64,000 nucleotides of DNA from CAVWDI01 sp963753725 (GCA_963753725.1 CAVWDI010000029.1:62001-126000), one strand, 5' to 3'; counted from the first letter of the stretch, positions 52,175-61,729 are shown. The notes: generated by a model from the sequence alone, not told the origin. Translations and numbers: made by a program.

Positions 52175-53835
52175 TATACGGATTTCAAATACTGGTGAAC
52201 GAAATTGACCGCAATAGCGCCCTCGCCAACCGCGGATGCGACCCGCCTGACCGCGCCCTGCCGTACATCACCGGCCGCAAAAATTCCCGGCACGCAGGTC
52301 TCTAATAAATAAGGGTCTCGTTTCAAAGGCCATTTATTGAGCTTATCCTCTCCATGAAACAGGTTCGGTCCGGTGACGATAAAACCAGTCCGGTTGCGTT
52401 CGACAATACCATCAACAAATCCGGTATGCGCTACTGCTCCGATAAAAACAAACATGGCCGGAGTTTTAACCGTCTGAACTTCTTCGCTGGTTTTGTCCTT
52501 GATATCGATCGCTTCCAGGCTGCGCTCGCCGTGCACACCCACCACTTCGGTGCTGGTTTTTATTTCAATATTGGGCGTGGAGTTGATCTGGTCGACCAGG
52601 TACTGCGACATGCCTGTTTCGAGCGAAGCCCCACGCACCAGCATGGTCACTTTACTGGCGTAGCGGGAGAAGAACATGGCCCCCTGCCCGGCCGAATTTG
52701 CGCCGCCCACAACATGCACGTGCTCACCTCGGTAATAGGCTACTTCCGTCAGCGCGGCGCCGTAATACACGCCTGCGCCAGTAATCGCATCCGCCCCAGG
52801 CACGTCCAGTTTGCGAACCGTTACTCCGCTGGCGATGACCATTGCTTTGCAGCTCAGTTCAGAACCATCTGCCAGCGTAACAATCCGGTATTGGTCTTCG
52901 ACCTGTACGCCGGTCACTTCCTGGGTCAATAGGATCTCGGCTCCCAGACGTTTCGCCTGGGCCGTCGCCCGCCGGGCTAAATCCGAACCGCTGAGACCTT
53001 TTGGGAAACCAAGGTAGTTTTCGATCCTGGAACTGGTGCCAGCCTGGCCGCCGGTGGCTGCTTTTTCGATCATCACCGTACGTAAACCCTCCGACGCCCC
53101 GTACACCCCCGCGCCCAGACCTGCGGGTCCAGCACCGATGATGATCAAATCGTAGTATGGCTGTGTCGCTTGTGTCTGCAGTCCAACTTTCTCCGCCAGC
53201 TGGCGCGTATCCGGTTCAACCATCCTGCTCCCATCCGGGAAGAAGACCACCGGCAGGCGCCCCTGACCTTCGGTAACCGAATCCACAAGCTCCTTTGCGT
53301 TCTCATCTGCTTCGATATCCAACCATTTATACGGGATCAGGTTGCGCGAGAGAAAATCTTTCACGTCATGGCTCTTGGCTGACCATAAAGTGCCTGCCAC
53401 ACGGATACCTTCAAACGGGAGCTCAACCGTTGCATGCCAATCTTCCAACAGGTCATCCAGGATAGGATATAAATTCTGCTCGGGCGGGTCCCAGGGTTTC
53501 ATCAGGTAATAATCCAATTCAACTTCGTTGATGCTCGAAATGGCGGCTTCTGTGTCAGCGTAAGCGGTCAGCAGTACTTTGCGCGCCTGGGGAAACACTT
53601 TGCGCGCCTCCACCAGGAACTCGGTGCCGGTCATTTCCGGCATACGCTGGTCAACCAGGTAAAGGGCAACTTGCTGCTCGCGTTTCTTTAATTCCTGGGC
53701 GGTGTTCAGCGCTTCCATTCCGTTACTCGCTTTTATGATGCGATAATCTCCGCGGTAATGACGGCGCAAATCGCGCTCTACCGCGTCCAGGACTCCCGCT
53801 TCGTCATCTAATGTCAATATTACTGGTTTTGCCAT
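52174..53835 (-). CDS. Response-regulator receiver fused to a thioredoxin-reductase-like flavoprotein
   Basis: Residues 1-130 are a receiver domain (LYLVDQRMPEMTG with the phospho-Asp, TAYAD, MKPW). A glutaredoxin-like domain lacking CxxC follows (about 145-225). The C-terminal flavoprotein has the FAD site IIIGAGPAGLGAGVYGASEG, the NAD(P)H site VHVVGGANSAGQGAMFFSR and GIFAAGDVRQGAVRRVASAVGEG. Where thioredoxin reductase has CATC this protein has VYYGAALTE, so it should not reduce thioredoxin. The kinase gene follows directly. Confidence 0.88.
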   Translation of the reverse strand: MAKPVILTLDDEAGVLDAVERDLRRHYRGDYRIIKASNGMEALNTAQELKKREQQVALYLVDQRMPEMTGTEFLVEARKVFPQARKVLLTAYADTEAAISSINEVELDYYLMKPWDPPEQNLYPILDDLLEDWHATVELPFEGIRVAGTLWSAKSHDVKDFLSRNLIPYKWLDIEADENAKELVDSVTEGQGRLPVVFFPDGSRMVEPDTRQLAEKVGLQTQATQPYYDLIIIGAGPAGLGAGVYGASEGLRTVMIEKAATGGQAGTSSRIENYLGFPKGLSGSDLARRATAQAKRLGAEILLTQEVTGVQVEDQYRIVTLADGSELSCKAMVIASGVTVRKLDVPGADAITGAGVYYGAALTEVAYYRGEHVHVVGGANSAGQGAMFFSRYASKVTMLVRGASLETGMSQYLVDQINSTPNIEIKTSTEVVGVHGERSLEAIDIKDKTSEEVQTVKTPAMFVFIGAVAHTGFVDGIVERNRTGFIVTGPNLFHGEDKLNKWPLKRDPYLLETCVPGIFAAGDVRQGAVRRVASAVGEGAIAVNFVHQYLKSV

Positions 53836-53930
53836 TCCTCTCCTCTATCTGCTTTCTTCAACTTCCTCAATACCATACCACTTTTTTCTCAACCATCACT
53901 CAGGATAACCCTTACTGGTGTTGTTCTGAG

Positions 53931-54612
53931 TTATGTCATCTGTAATTTGGGATCCTCTATCTTGCTCGATATATATTCCACGATTTCTTTACCTTCATGG
54001 CGCAATTCTTCAGCTTTAACTTTATTATTATTTCGTTTTTCAGTTTCAACCAACGCCGCCAGGACAAACAGGGCGCTTCTGCGCGAACCTATAGAAACTG
54101 CCTCATTATAAGCATTATACAAAACATAACACCCATCATCTAATCTGTATGGTTCAATCAGCGCTCTGCCTTTTTCCATCAGAAAATCAGGAAGGAACAA
54201 GCGGAAATGGAAATCCTTCATACTGTCGATCGCTTCCTGGCTGAGTTTCAACGCGGACTGATACTCCCCGCTGTGGATGGTAATCGTATTGAGAATGTGC
54301 GCCAGCAGTGGACCCATATATTCGTCCATCACATTTAAACAGCAGCTGCAGATGTTCTCATCAAGCAGCTCATAGGCTTTATGACTATCGTCCCCGAAAT
54401 GCAAGAACAATCCATCCCACATAAACCCGTATTCGGTGAAACGGTTTTGTTTTTCAAGCTTTTTGCGGAGTTCAACATCCCATCCATTCTTCCGGATCGA
54501 ATCGTTCAGCCATGGCTGTAGAACCAGCCACGTCGCAGAATAAAATGGTAAGCACGCGCCTTTCACCCTGTACACTGCGTGCGCTCCTTCCTCCGTTTGC
54601 CCCTTTATTCAT
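53931..54612 (-). pseudogene. Second gutted class III cyclase-TPR gene (remnant)
   Basis: From ATG 54612 the first 43 codons match a class III cyclase start (GERRVLTILFCDVAGSTAMAE, FDPEEW). The frame then meets TGA at 54472. In the next frame, from about 54485 to 53931, comes a helical TPR-type C-terminal region (GEYQSALKLSQEAIDSM, ALFVLAALVETEKRNN). The cyclase core, ATPase and most TPR units are missing. The left part alone reads as a 214-residue frame starting at 54575, but its first 30 codons are out of frame with the cyclase. Confidence 0.7.
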
Positions 54613-54659
54613 AATCCCCCGTTATCGTATCGTCTTGCTGTATGGGTGGTGTATCCGAG

Positions 54660-54989
54660 CTAAGAGGGCCATATCATCACTTCGTCTGTGTAACACCAGA
54701 TCCACTCTTCACCGGGCTCGAAAGAGGTCACCATTGCATGGCCAGTTTCTTTAAAATGTGCAGTCGCGTGCTTGTTCTTGGAATTATTGCAGCAGCCAAC
54801 TTTTCCACACAGCAGGCACAATCTCAAATGCACCCACTCATCACCAATCTTGAGACATTCTTCGCAGCCTTCGGTCGTCGATGGGGAAACATCCTGGATC
54901 ATGTCGATATGTTGGCAATCCTCTTCCATCTCTACCTTTCCAGTGCGTGCCTTTTTGATCATCTCTTTGTACAACTCATTCACAAACAA
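54660..54989 (-). CDS. UBP-type zinc finger protein
   Basis: This 109-residue protein has CEECLKIGDEWVHLRLCLLCGKVGCCNNSKNKHATAHFKETGHAMV, the Cys/His pattern of ZnF-UBP domains, and ends EEWIWCYTDEVMIW. In eukaryotes the domain binds free ubiquitin tails. Stand-alone bacterial versions are common and of unknown function. AGGAGG precedes the ATG. Confidence 0.8.
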   Translation of the reverse strand: MFVNELYKEMIKKARTGKVEMEEDCQHIDMIQDVSPSTTEGCEECLKIGDEWVHLRLCLLCGKVGCCNNSKNKHATAHFKETGHAMVTSFEPGEEWIWCYTDEVMIWPS

Positions 54990-55128
54990 ATCCTCCTAAT
55001 AATATCTATTATACCCATAATTTCTCCTGACTAAATTTGATTCTTTTAATAAAAAAAATTTCCCGGTGGAGATTGCTTCCGGGAAATTCGCTTTATCTGA
55101 CCGTTCCTTTTGATATTTTGTTTCGATC

Positions 55129-55362
55129 CTATCCGATATGGTGATTTGCATATTCATCAAGCAATCGACGTATCATTCGCTGGTAAGATACATTAAATTT
55201 GTCTGCCTCGTGTTTAAAGAATTCAACACTGGATTTGCTCAGTGCAATAGTTACTTTTATGGTTTCTTCTCTGAAGGCCAATTCTTCAGGTGAAGGAAGA
55301 AAATCTTCAATCACGCTAACATCTCCCATGGGTTCATCACTATACCTGATTTTGTTCTTCAT
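55129..55362 (-). CDS. CopG/ribbon-helix-helix protein
   Basis: The C-terminal half (VTIALSKSSVEFFKHEADKFNVSYQRMIRRLLDEY) of this 77-residue protein is a ribbon-helix-helix DNA-binding motif, as in BrnA-type antitoxins. Its ATG overlaps the stop of the upstream elongation-factor-like gene (ATGA). No toxin gene is adjacent, so a plain regulator is as likely as an antitoxin. Confidence 0.65.
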   Translation of the reverse strand: MKNKIRYSDEPMGDVSVIEDFLPSPEELAFREETIKVTIALSKSSVEFFKHEADKFNVSYQRMIRRLLDEYANHHIG

Positions 55363-55634
55363 CTATTTGTTTCCGCCTGCGCCTCGGTCAGCTTAAAAAC
55401 TTTATCCCCCTTGCGCACCCGCATGTCAACTTTCAAAGCTATCTCCTCTCCTTTCCCGGCGCTCTCAACCTGTTCGTGCTCAATTTGTATCGATTTTACT
55501 TTCTGACAGAAGTCTGTTAAGCCTCCCAGGAAATGAACATCATCGCCAACCTGGATCGTATCGGATAACTCTATCACTGCCACACATAAACCATTGTAAA
55601 AATGCGTTACCTCACCTATCTTTTTGCCGTCCAT
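55359..55634 (-). CDS. Translation elongation factor-like small beta-barrel protein
   Basis: This 91-residue protein resembles domain 2 of translational GTPases: KIGEVTHFYNGLCVAVIELSDTIQVGDDVHFLGG, QIEHEQVESAGKGEEIALKV, VRKGDKVFK. Stand-alone proteins of this type are widespread and uncharacterised. Coupled by a four-base overlap to the CopG-like gene. Confidence 0.75.
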   Translation of the reverse strand: MDGKKIGEVTHFYNGLCVAVIELSDTIQVGDDVHFLGGLTDFCQKVKSIQIEHEQVESAGKGEEIALKVDMRVRKGDKVFKLTEAQAETNR

Positions 55635-55877
55635 TTTTAACCTTCTCCTCTCCTGGAACCTGTGAACAAAAGACTAATTATTAGCTCCCGACAGTGCAAT
55701 GAATAATGATAAAGGAGATTGATCAGTTATAGATTGGTTTCATTTTTAAGAAAGAATTTTCCTGCAGGCAAGATATTTAGGTATCACGGCGACCAACCTG
55801 GTAAGATAACCCCATATCATCCCATCTTAATACATGAACTTGTATTTTATATACTGATATTTTAAAGATAATCCATA

Positions 55878-56819
55878 ATGATTAATGACCTATTTATCCA
55901 AGCTCGCAATTCAATAATCAACCGCATCACAGGTGTACATACGGACCTGGTTTTGAACGCTTCCAGGATCAGCTTAGAAAATTTTTCAAGCAGAGATGCG
56001 GCGGCTGAAGTCAAAATGGCCATGGACCAATTTAAGATGGCAGCCATGGATGAAAATGGTTACCAGGTTAATTATGCTGAACTGCGCGGGAGCAGGGCTT
56101 ATGACGAGTACCGGAATTACTGCTCACCGCGTTTGAGAAATTTCGATCCTGCTCTGCTGAATACACAAGGTGAACGCTTTGCTTTCTGGATCAACCTGTA
56201 CAATGCTCTGGTATTGGATGGGGTCATTAATTTTAAGGTGAATAGCAGTGTAACCGAAACCAGGTTGGGAATATTTTCGTTTTTCCGCAAGGCCGCCTAC
56301 AACGCGGGTGGGGAGCGTTTGAGTTTGGATGATATCGAACACGGCCTGCTGCGCGCCAACCGCGGTTTCCCCTACCTGCCGGGCCCGCATTTCGCATCCA
56401 ATGACCCGCGCCTTGAATGGGCAGTGGGTGAATTGGACAACCGGGTCCATTTCGCGCTGAACTGCGCCAGCCGCTCCTGCCCACCCATCCGGGTTTACAC
56501 TCCCGAATTGATCGATGGACAGCTGGATATGGCCAGCCGGAATTTCGTGGATGGGTCCACCAGGATTGATCCTGTTTCTTCAAAACTGGTTATCTCAGCC
56601 ATATTCAACTGGTACAAAGGGGATTTCGGCGGTAAAGAGGGCGTGATCGATTTTATCCTGAAACACCTTCCCGATGATGATCGACGCCAGTTGATCGAAG
56701 AGGACCGCCGCACGCTGCGCCTGAGCTATGAGCCCTATGATTGGGGCTTGAATACATATATCAAACCACAGGGAGATTTGGAACAAGCGCAGATCAATGA
56801 AATTGCGGGGAAAAAATAA
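55878..56819 (+). CDS. DUF547 domain protein
   Basis: This 313-residue protein matches DUF547: RFAFWINLYNALVLDGVI, VHFALNCASRSCPPIRVY, TPELIDGQLDMASRNFVD, ISAIFNWYKGDFGG and LSYEPYDWGLN. CASRSCPP and the nearby His suggest a Cys-His catalytic site. The family is uncharacterised. No signal peptide was seen. Confidence 0.85.
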   Translation: MINDLFIQARNSIINRITGVHTDLVLNASRISLENFSSRDAAAEVKMAMDQFKMAAMDENGYQVNYAELRGSRAYDEYRNYCSPRLRNFDPALLNTQGERFAFWINLYNALVLDGVINFKVNSSVTETRLGIFSFFRKAAYNAGGERLSLDDIEHGLLRANRGFPYLPGPHFASNDPRLEWAVGELDNRVHFALNCASRSCPPIRVYTPELIDGQLDMASRNFVDGSTRIDPVSSKLVISAIFNWYKGDFGGKEGVIDFILKHLPDDDRRQLIEEDRRTLRLSYEPYDWGLNTYIKPQGDLEQAQINEIAGKK

Positions 56820-56929
56820 AACGACAGGGTAAGTTGAATGCCTGAGACGTGGCTTTCTTTGGATTTTTACGTGTGATTATTGTGTGGGGTTTAATTGATT
56901 CTCCTTCTTCACCTTCATCCAGCATAACT

Positions 56930-57035
56930 ATCTCAACGCCCACTCACCAGGGTCTCTCACAAGTTCGAGATTAAAAATCCCTCCTTCGTCCCTAAAAAAC
57001 ATCGGGGTTAAAATCGGGATGACATAAATGTCCAG
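56930..57035 (+). repeat. Degenerate copy of the dispersed intergenic repeat
   Basis: The stretch contains AAAAATCCCTCCTTCGTCCC and ATCGGGATGACATAAATGTCC, similar in wording and order to the CCCTCCTCCGTCGAGATGACA element at about 27370. The whole gap 56820-57145 shows no gene. Confidence 0.45.
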
Positions 57036-57145
57036 GGTAACAAACGTAATAACCATTACACTACTCGGATTCAATCCTGCAAACATCGTTTCTGAAAGCA
57101 CAAATTCCAAAGTGTATAATCCTCAATATAGTTGGATCGGCAAAT

Positions 57146-58036
57146 ATGCATGAAATCGAATTATATATCTCCGTCTTCTTCCGCATGGCGCGGCCACTGC
57201 AGCTGCTGTCAATCGACCTTGTGTATCTCTTCGGCATCATTATCGCGGCTGCTAGTGGGTGGGCTTATGATTTTGAGGCGATTATCATTGGGTTCCTGGC
57301 ATTGATGCCCATCAGCGTAAGCATTCATTACGCAAACGAATACGCTGATTATGAAACAGACTCGCTCACTACCCGCACCCCCTACTCTGGCGGCAGCGGA
57401 GCGCTCCCAGAAAGTGGCTTGGCGCCCCGTATCGCATTGATTGGAGCATGGGCAGTCTTATTGATAGGAAGCCTTACTGCACTAGCAGGAGCCATTTCTG
57501 GAATTTTAGCGTCAACAACCTTAATTATCCTGGCTGTTGGTGCGTTTTTCGGCTGGAAGTATTCACTGCCACCGCTCAAATTAGCCTGGCGTGGTTACGG
57601 CGAATTTACCAACGCTGCGTTGGGGGGTGTGCTGCTCACCATTTATGGATATTCCACCCAGACAGGCAAGGTCGATGGATATATTCTACTGGCAACTATC
57701 CCTTTTGGAATGTTGGCTTTTAACAACCTGCTGGCAGTCACATGGTCCAATCGAGGTGCAGACGCCAGTGCAGGCAAAAACACCCTGGCTGTGCAGTTAA
57801 ATCAGAAACATCTGCGCCTGATTTATACGTTCGTCGCTCTGACCGCTTATCTATTGCTAGTATTTCTTCACGAGGGAATATTCCCACCCATAGTGGCAGC
57901 AGCCGGGTTCGCGGCGCTTCCTCTTACCTTGTGGGCCGGTGGCGTATACACACGCAAACAATCACCTTTTCCTTCTGTAGCCGCCATGATGGTTTTCCTT
58001 ATCGCCCAGACCATCGCCTGGTGGACACTTATCTAA
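57146..58036 (+). CDS. UbiA/MenA-family prenyltransferase
   Basis: This 296-residue protein has about eight membrane helices. The first Asp-rich motif is NEYADYETD (about 71-79), and SGGSGALPESGLAP follows as in MenA-type enzymes. The second motif region is SNRGADASAGKNTLAVQL. MenA attaches a prenyl chain to 1,4-dihydroxy-2-naphthoate; the exact acceptor is inferred. Confidence 0.82.
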   Translation: MHEIELYISVFFRMARPLQLLSIDLVYLFGIIIAAASGWAYDFEAIIIGFLALMPISVSIHYANEYADYETDSLTTRTPYSGGSGALPESGLAPRIALIGAWAVLLIGSLTALAGAISGILASTTLIILAVGAFFGWKYSLPPLKLAWRGYGEFTNAALGGVLLTIYGYSTQTGKVDGYILLATIPFGMLAFNNLLAVTWSNRGADASAGKNTLAVQLNQKHLRLIYTFVALTAYLLLVFLHEGIFPPIVAAAGFAALPLTLWAGGVYTRKQSPFPSVAAMMVFLIAQTIAWWTLI

Positions 58037-58261
58037 CCGCCCACCAGAGTGGTGGAAGCGCCGAAAATTGTTTTATTAACCCACAAATAGATATTGAAGT
58101 TGCCTGGGCTGGTAAAATTTTTTCTCTTCAGCCAATCTTCTCACAGTAAGATTCCACAAAATACCCACGTCAAATATATGCAGGCGATGCTGCCGCATCC
58201 ATATAATTACCGGCAAAATATCGCCTGAATAATTTCAATTATCCCTTCGAACGGAGGCTGT

Positions 58262-59011
58262 ATGGATATCGGAACAATCGGATTTATCGGCTCTTTTGTT
58301 GCCGGAGTGCTCTCGTTTTTATCCCCCTGCGTATTCCCGCTCATCCCCGCCTACCTGGCCCAATTGACCGGGATGTCATTCGATGAACTGACCGGAGAAC
58401 AGGACAACCAACAGCGCCGAACACTGATGGTCAACGCACTCTCATTCGTAGTCGGACTGGCGCTTGTGTTTACAATTTTCGGCGCTTCCGCCACTTTGGT
58501 GGGCGGTTTCCTGCTCGACAACCAGGTGCTGGTTAGCCGCTTTGCAGGTGTGATCATCGTGGTGTTCGGTCTGCACATGCTGGGCGCCATCCAGATACCC
58601 TGGCTGCTGCGAGAAGCGCGCCTCGATGCGGCGGATGCACGCGGCAAAGCTGCCGGCCCGGCAGGTTCGGCTTTGATGGGCGCCGCTTTCGGTGTGGGTT
58701 GGACACCCTGTATCGGACCAGTACTGGCATCCATCCTGGTCATCGCCAGCCAGGCGGACACGGTTTTCGCCGGTATGGGGATGCTGTTAGCTTATGCGCT
58801 CGGTCTGGGATTACCTTTCATCCTGATGGCGCTTGGCTTAAACCGGGCCGCCGGACGTAAAACGATTACCTCAATTAAAAAATATATCCCGCAGCTCACT
58901 GCTGCCAGCGGCGCGCTGCTGGTTGCTATGGGACTGCTGGTGTTCACCGGCAACCTGATCCAGATCAGCAATTGGATCACCAAAAACTTCGGGACCGGAT
59001 TGACCCTATAA
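58262..59011 (+). CDS. ccdA: CcdA-type cytochrome c biogenesis/thiol-disulfide transmembrane protein
   Basis: This 249-residue protein has six helices and the two CcdA Cys motifs FLSPCVFPLIPAYLAQL and VGWTPCIGPVLASIL. CcdA carries reducing power from cytoplasmic thioredoxin across the membrane. The next gene, 16 bases downstream, is a membrane-anchored thioredoxin, the expected partner. Confidence 0.9.
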   Translation: MDIGTIGFIGSFVAGVLSFLSPCVFPLIPAYLAQLTGMSFDELTGEQDNQQRRTLMVNALSFVVGLALVFTIFGASATLVGGFLLDNQVLVSRFAGVIIVVFGLHMLGAIQIPWLLREARLDAADARGKAAGPAGSALMGAAFGVGWTPCIGPVLASILVIASQADTVFAGMGMLLAYALGLGLPFILMALGLNRAAGRKTITSIKKYIPQLTAASGALLVAMGLLVFTGNLIQISNWITKNFGTGLTL

Positions 59012-59027
59012 AAGGCGGCATATAAAT

Positions 59028-59615
59028 ATGAAAACTTTATGGAAACCAATTGTCATTATCCTTGTCGTCTGTATCATGGCTGTGGACGTATTTCTCGACC
59101 AACGCACAAACGCTCAGGCTGAAGTTGTGACCTTGGCCGGTTCGGATTTAACTCTGCCTGTGGGAACCAGAATTGGTGAACTGGCTCCAGATTTCAACGG
59201 AACCACGCTTGAAGGTGATACGGTCCGCCTCAGCGACCTGCGTGGCAAAACGGTTCTGATAAACGTGTTCGCATCCTGGTGCGGACCCTGCCGGTTGGAA
59301 ATGCCGCACCTTGTCCAGTTATCGAACGAATTAGATCAGGATGAAGTGGTCTTTGTGGGTTTGAACCTTCAAGAGAACCCGGATTCCGTTACGACTTTCA
59401 GAGATGAATTCGGCATCGACTTCCCCCTGGTGCTGAATGAAGACGGTCAACTTACCAATGGCCTCTATACCCCCATCGGACTTCCCACCAGTTGGTTTAT
59501 CGATCGGGAGGGTGTGGTGCGCTACGTGTTCTCCGGCGCCATGACCAGAGAAGTACTTGAGAACGTGCTGGATGACGTCATCGCGGGGCGTGAACCAGCT
59601 CCTTTCAAAACATAA
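59028..59615 (+). CDS. TlpA/ResA-like membrane-anchored thioredoxin
   Basis: This 195-residue protein has an N-terminal anchor (IVIILVVCIMAVDVFL). A redoxin domain follows: APDFNGTTLEGDTVRLSDLRGKTVLINVFASWCGPCRLEMPHL with CGPC as active site, and the cis-Pro loop GLPTSWFIDREGVV. It reduces exported thiols, probably apocytochromes, using electrons from CcdA. Confidence 0.9.
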   Translation: MKTLWKPIVIILVVCIMAVDVFLDQRTNAQAEVVTLAGSDLTLPVGTRIGELAPDFNGTTLEGDTVRLSDLRGKTVLINVFASWCGPCRLEMPHLVQLSNELDQDEVVFVGLNLQENPDSVTTFRDEFGIDFPLVLNEDGQLTNGLYTPIGLPTSWFIDREGVVRYVFSGAMTREVLENVLDDVIAGREPAPFKT

Positions 59616-59800
59616 TATACCGATTCACTTTCTCTCGACAATATAAATAGCTCCATCCGAAAAAGCGGTGATAAGTCTTAGATTGGCAACTTCTTTCAAT
59701 TCATCTATATTAAACAGGAAAGTGTGCTCATGCCTGTCGAACCAGACAAGCCGGGCATTATTTTCAACCGGCCAGGAACCATCGAAGTTTGAAATTTCGT

Positions 59801-61189
59801 TCACCGTCTCACGAGCGTTGAAGCGCGTTTAATGGGGCTCACTTTGGTTACAAGACCTGCCAGAATATCAACCGCGTCCGGATGATTGGTATAGATTGTA
59901 TACTGCGTTACAGCATCTTGATGCTGTATCAGATACTGCATTAATTCGCTGTTCCTCCATAATTCTGTGTTGTATCCCACTCCATTGGACAGCCGCTTCG
60001 CTTCCGCCAGGATGTTACTATCTAAAGGATATACCAGCCAGAGTAAAATGCCAATAATCAGGGTGGCATTCGCTATCACCGGGACATATCTTCCTTGATG
60101 CCTCTCTGAAATACCTTTCACAAATGTATTAAAAGCGACCAGCAAGAGCAAAGTCAGCGGCACATATGCGGGAGATAACAATCTATCTCCAATGCCGTCG
60201 GCTGCCGATACGGTCGATAAGATTACAAGCGCGGTTAAGTACATTATCGTAAACAGGACCATTGGGTCTTTAAAAAGGCGCATAATTTTATTTGTACCCC
60301 CAGCGCCTTTCAGACTCATACCTGCCAGAAAGCCGAATGTTATGCCGGTTAATATTAATACCGCACGGTGGTCAACTATTTTCCCCGGTACATACCATTC
60401 CAAAAAAGTGTTAAACACGTAACTCAGGTTCTTATCAAGGGAATTAATCGAGGCAGCCCGCAGCCCAAATAACGTGCCTGATAGCACATAGTTTCTGGTG
60501 ATCCATATCGTTAGAGGCAGAATTGAGATCAAGGTGAAGATGATTGCGTGATTTAACCTCTTTCTGACGTTACCCCCACGTTGGAACAGGATCACCAGGA
60601 TGCCCCACAAAATCAGAACAACACCAATATATCGTGTCATACATGCCAGTGACACTGATAAAGAAAGAAGCATCAGTGAAATTGAATCATTCACCTGCAG
60701 ATAATAGCGTGAACAAATGATGCCCAGCAGAACGAGCAGTATAAAGAGCGGCTCTGACCACACCATCACCGAGGCGCTGAACACTGGTATTGAAGCCAGA
60801 ATCAAAAGGACCCCCAGGACAGCGATTATCGGGCTGGACGAAAGGTACTTGAAAGACAGCGCCCCTCCGGAATAGATAATGAGTGCGAATATAAAGGCAT
60901 TGAGGGCATCCGCAATCTGCAGAGAGTCCCCATTAAAAATCCTCCCAACAAACGCCAGCAGCGCTGGATACAGTGGCGGCCAGGCAGTAACCGGAGCGCC
61001 GCTGCTTATCGTAAAACCTTCACCTGCATTCAGGTTTCGTGCCGCGCTAATAAAACTTATTGAATTGGGGGATATCCCCGCCCCAAAACGGCTCGTAGTT
61101 ACCAGGACCAGGACTGCGCCAATTAAAGCCAGCGAAGCAAAAAGCAGCACAAGCCTTGTTGTGAAGTGCTGATTATCTCCTGAAATCAT
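59801..61189 (-). CDS. Integral membrane glycosyltransferase, ArnT/PMT-like (C-terminus frameshifted)
   Basis: This 462-residue protein has about 11 helices and the layout of GT-C enzymes: an N-terminal loop with SFISAARNLNAGEGF and PPLYPALLAFVGRIFNG, and a soluble C-terminal end with YTIYTNHPDAVDIL. Such enzymes move sugars from lipid-phosphate carriers. After about 59815 the real end continues in another frame (ETVNEISNFDGSWPVENNARLVWFD) to TGA at 59625, about 60 residues more. One missing base explains this. Confidence 0.75.
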   Translation of the reverse strand: MISGDNQHFTTRLVLLFASLALIGAVLVLVTTSRFGAGISPNSISFISAARNLNAGEGFTISSGAPVTAWPPLYPALLAFVGRIFNGDSLQIADALNAFIFALIIYSGGALSFKYLSSSPIIAVLGVLLILASIPVFSASVMVWSEPLFILLVLLGIICSRYYLQVNDSISLMLLSLSVSLACMTRYIGVVLILWGILVILFQRGGNVRKRLNHAIIFTLISILPLTIWITRNYVLSGTLFGLRAASINSLDKNLSYVFNTFLEWYVPGKIVDHRAVLILTGITFGFLAGMSLKGAGGTNKIMRLFKDPMVLFTIMYLTALVILSTVSAADGIGDRLLSPAYVPLTLLLLVAFNTFVKGISERHQGRYVPVIANATLIIGILLWLVYPLDSNILAEAKRLSNGVGYNTELWRNSELMQYLIQHQDAVTQYTIYTNHPDAVDILAGLVTKVSPIKRASTLVRR

Positions 61190-61246
61190 TTTCTAGATGC
61201 CTGCTGCGTAGAAGCCTGACACTTTTAATCATCAAACACACAGGGA

Positions 61247-61729
61247 TTACTTCATGTTGACAATCTGCCCTGCCCAGGCGGCCGCTCGCTCAAGCTCACC
61301 TTCAACCAGCGGTCCTTCTACACCCTGGACGTAGAATCCCTCCGCAGAACCTGCCATCTGCCCCCCTTTTTTCTTAAGCTCATTTGCGATGGGTTGGGCT
61401 GCATAACCAAATATCCCCACAAAAAAAGAGCCGATTCGGGTTGTTTCGAATTCTTCTTCAGTCAAACGGGTATCGAACGCCGCCGCACGAATCCCCTGCA
61501 GTCCATTCGACGGGATTCGCTTTAAAAAATCCTTAGTTGCTGGGGTCGGTCTGAAACGCTGCGTGGGGGAGCCGACAACAACCAATTCAATCCCCTCAAG
61601 ATCTTCCATTTTTACTTCACCCACACGTTTAACCATGACCTCTTCCTGGGACCCAAGCGAACTGCCAATCGTTTTTGCCGCCCGCTCCGTATTGCCAAAT
61701 TCCGAATCATATACAATCAGCGCCTTCAT
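61247..61729 (-). CDS. Flavodoxin-like protein
   Basis: This 160-residue protein has the FMN phosphate loop YDSEFGNTERAAKTIG, VVGSPTQRFRPTP and AAFDTRLTEEEF. GGAGG stands before the ATG. Probably an FMN electron carrier or NAD(P)H:quinone-type protein; partner unknown. Confidence 0.8.
   Translation of the reverse strand: MKALIVYDSEFGNTERAAKTIGSSLGSQEEVMVKRVGEVKMEDLEGIELVVVGSPTQRFRPTPATKDFLKRIPSNGLQGIRAAAFDTRLTEEEFETTRIGSFFVGIFGYAAQPIANELKKKGGQMAGSAEGFYVQGVEGPLVEGELERAAAWAGQIVNMK

Noticed and set aside
55129..55634. Classical BrnTA toxin-antitoxin pair
   Set aside because: The partner of the ribbon-helix-helix protein is an elongation-factor-like barrel, not a BrnT-type RNase.
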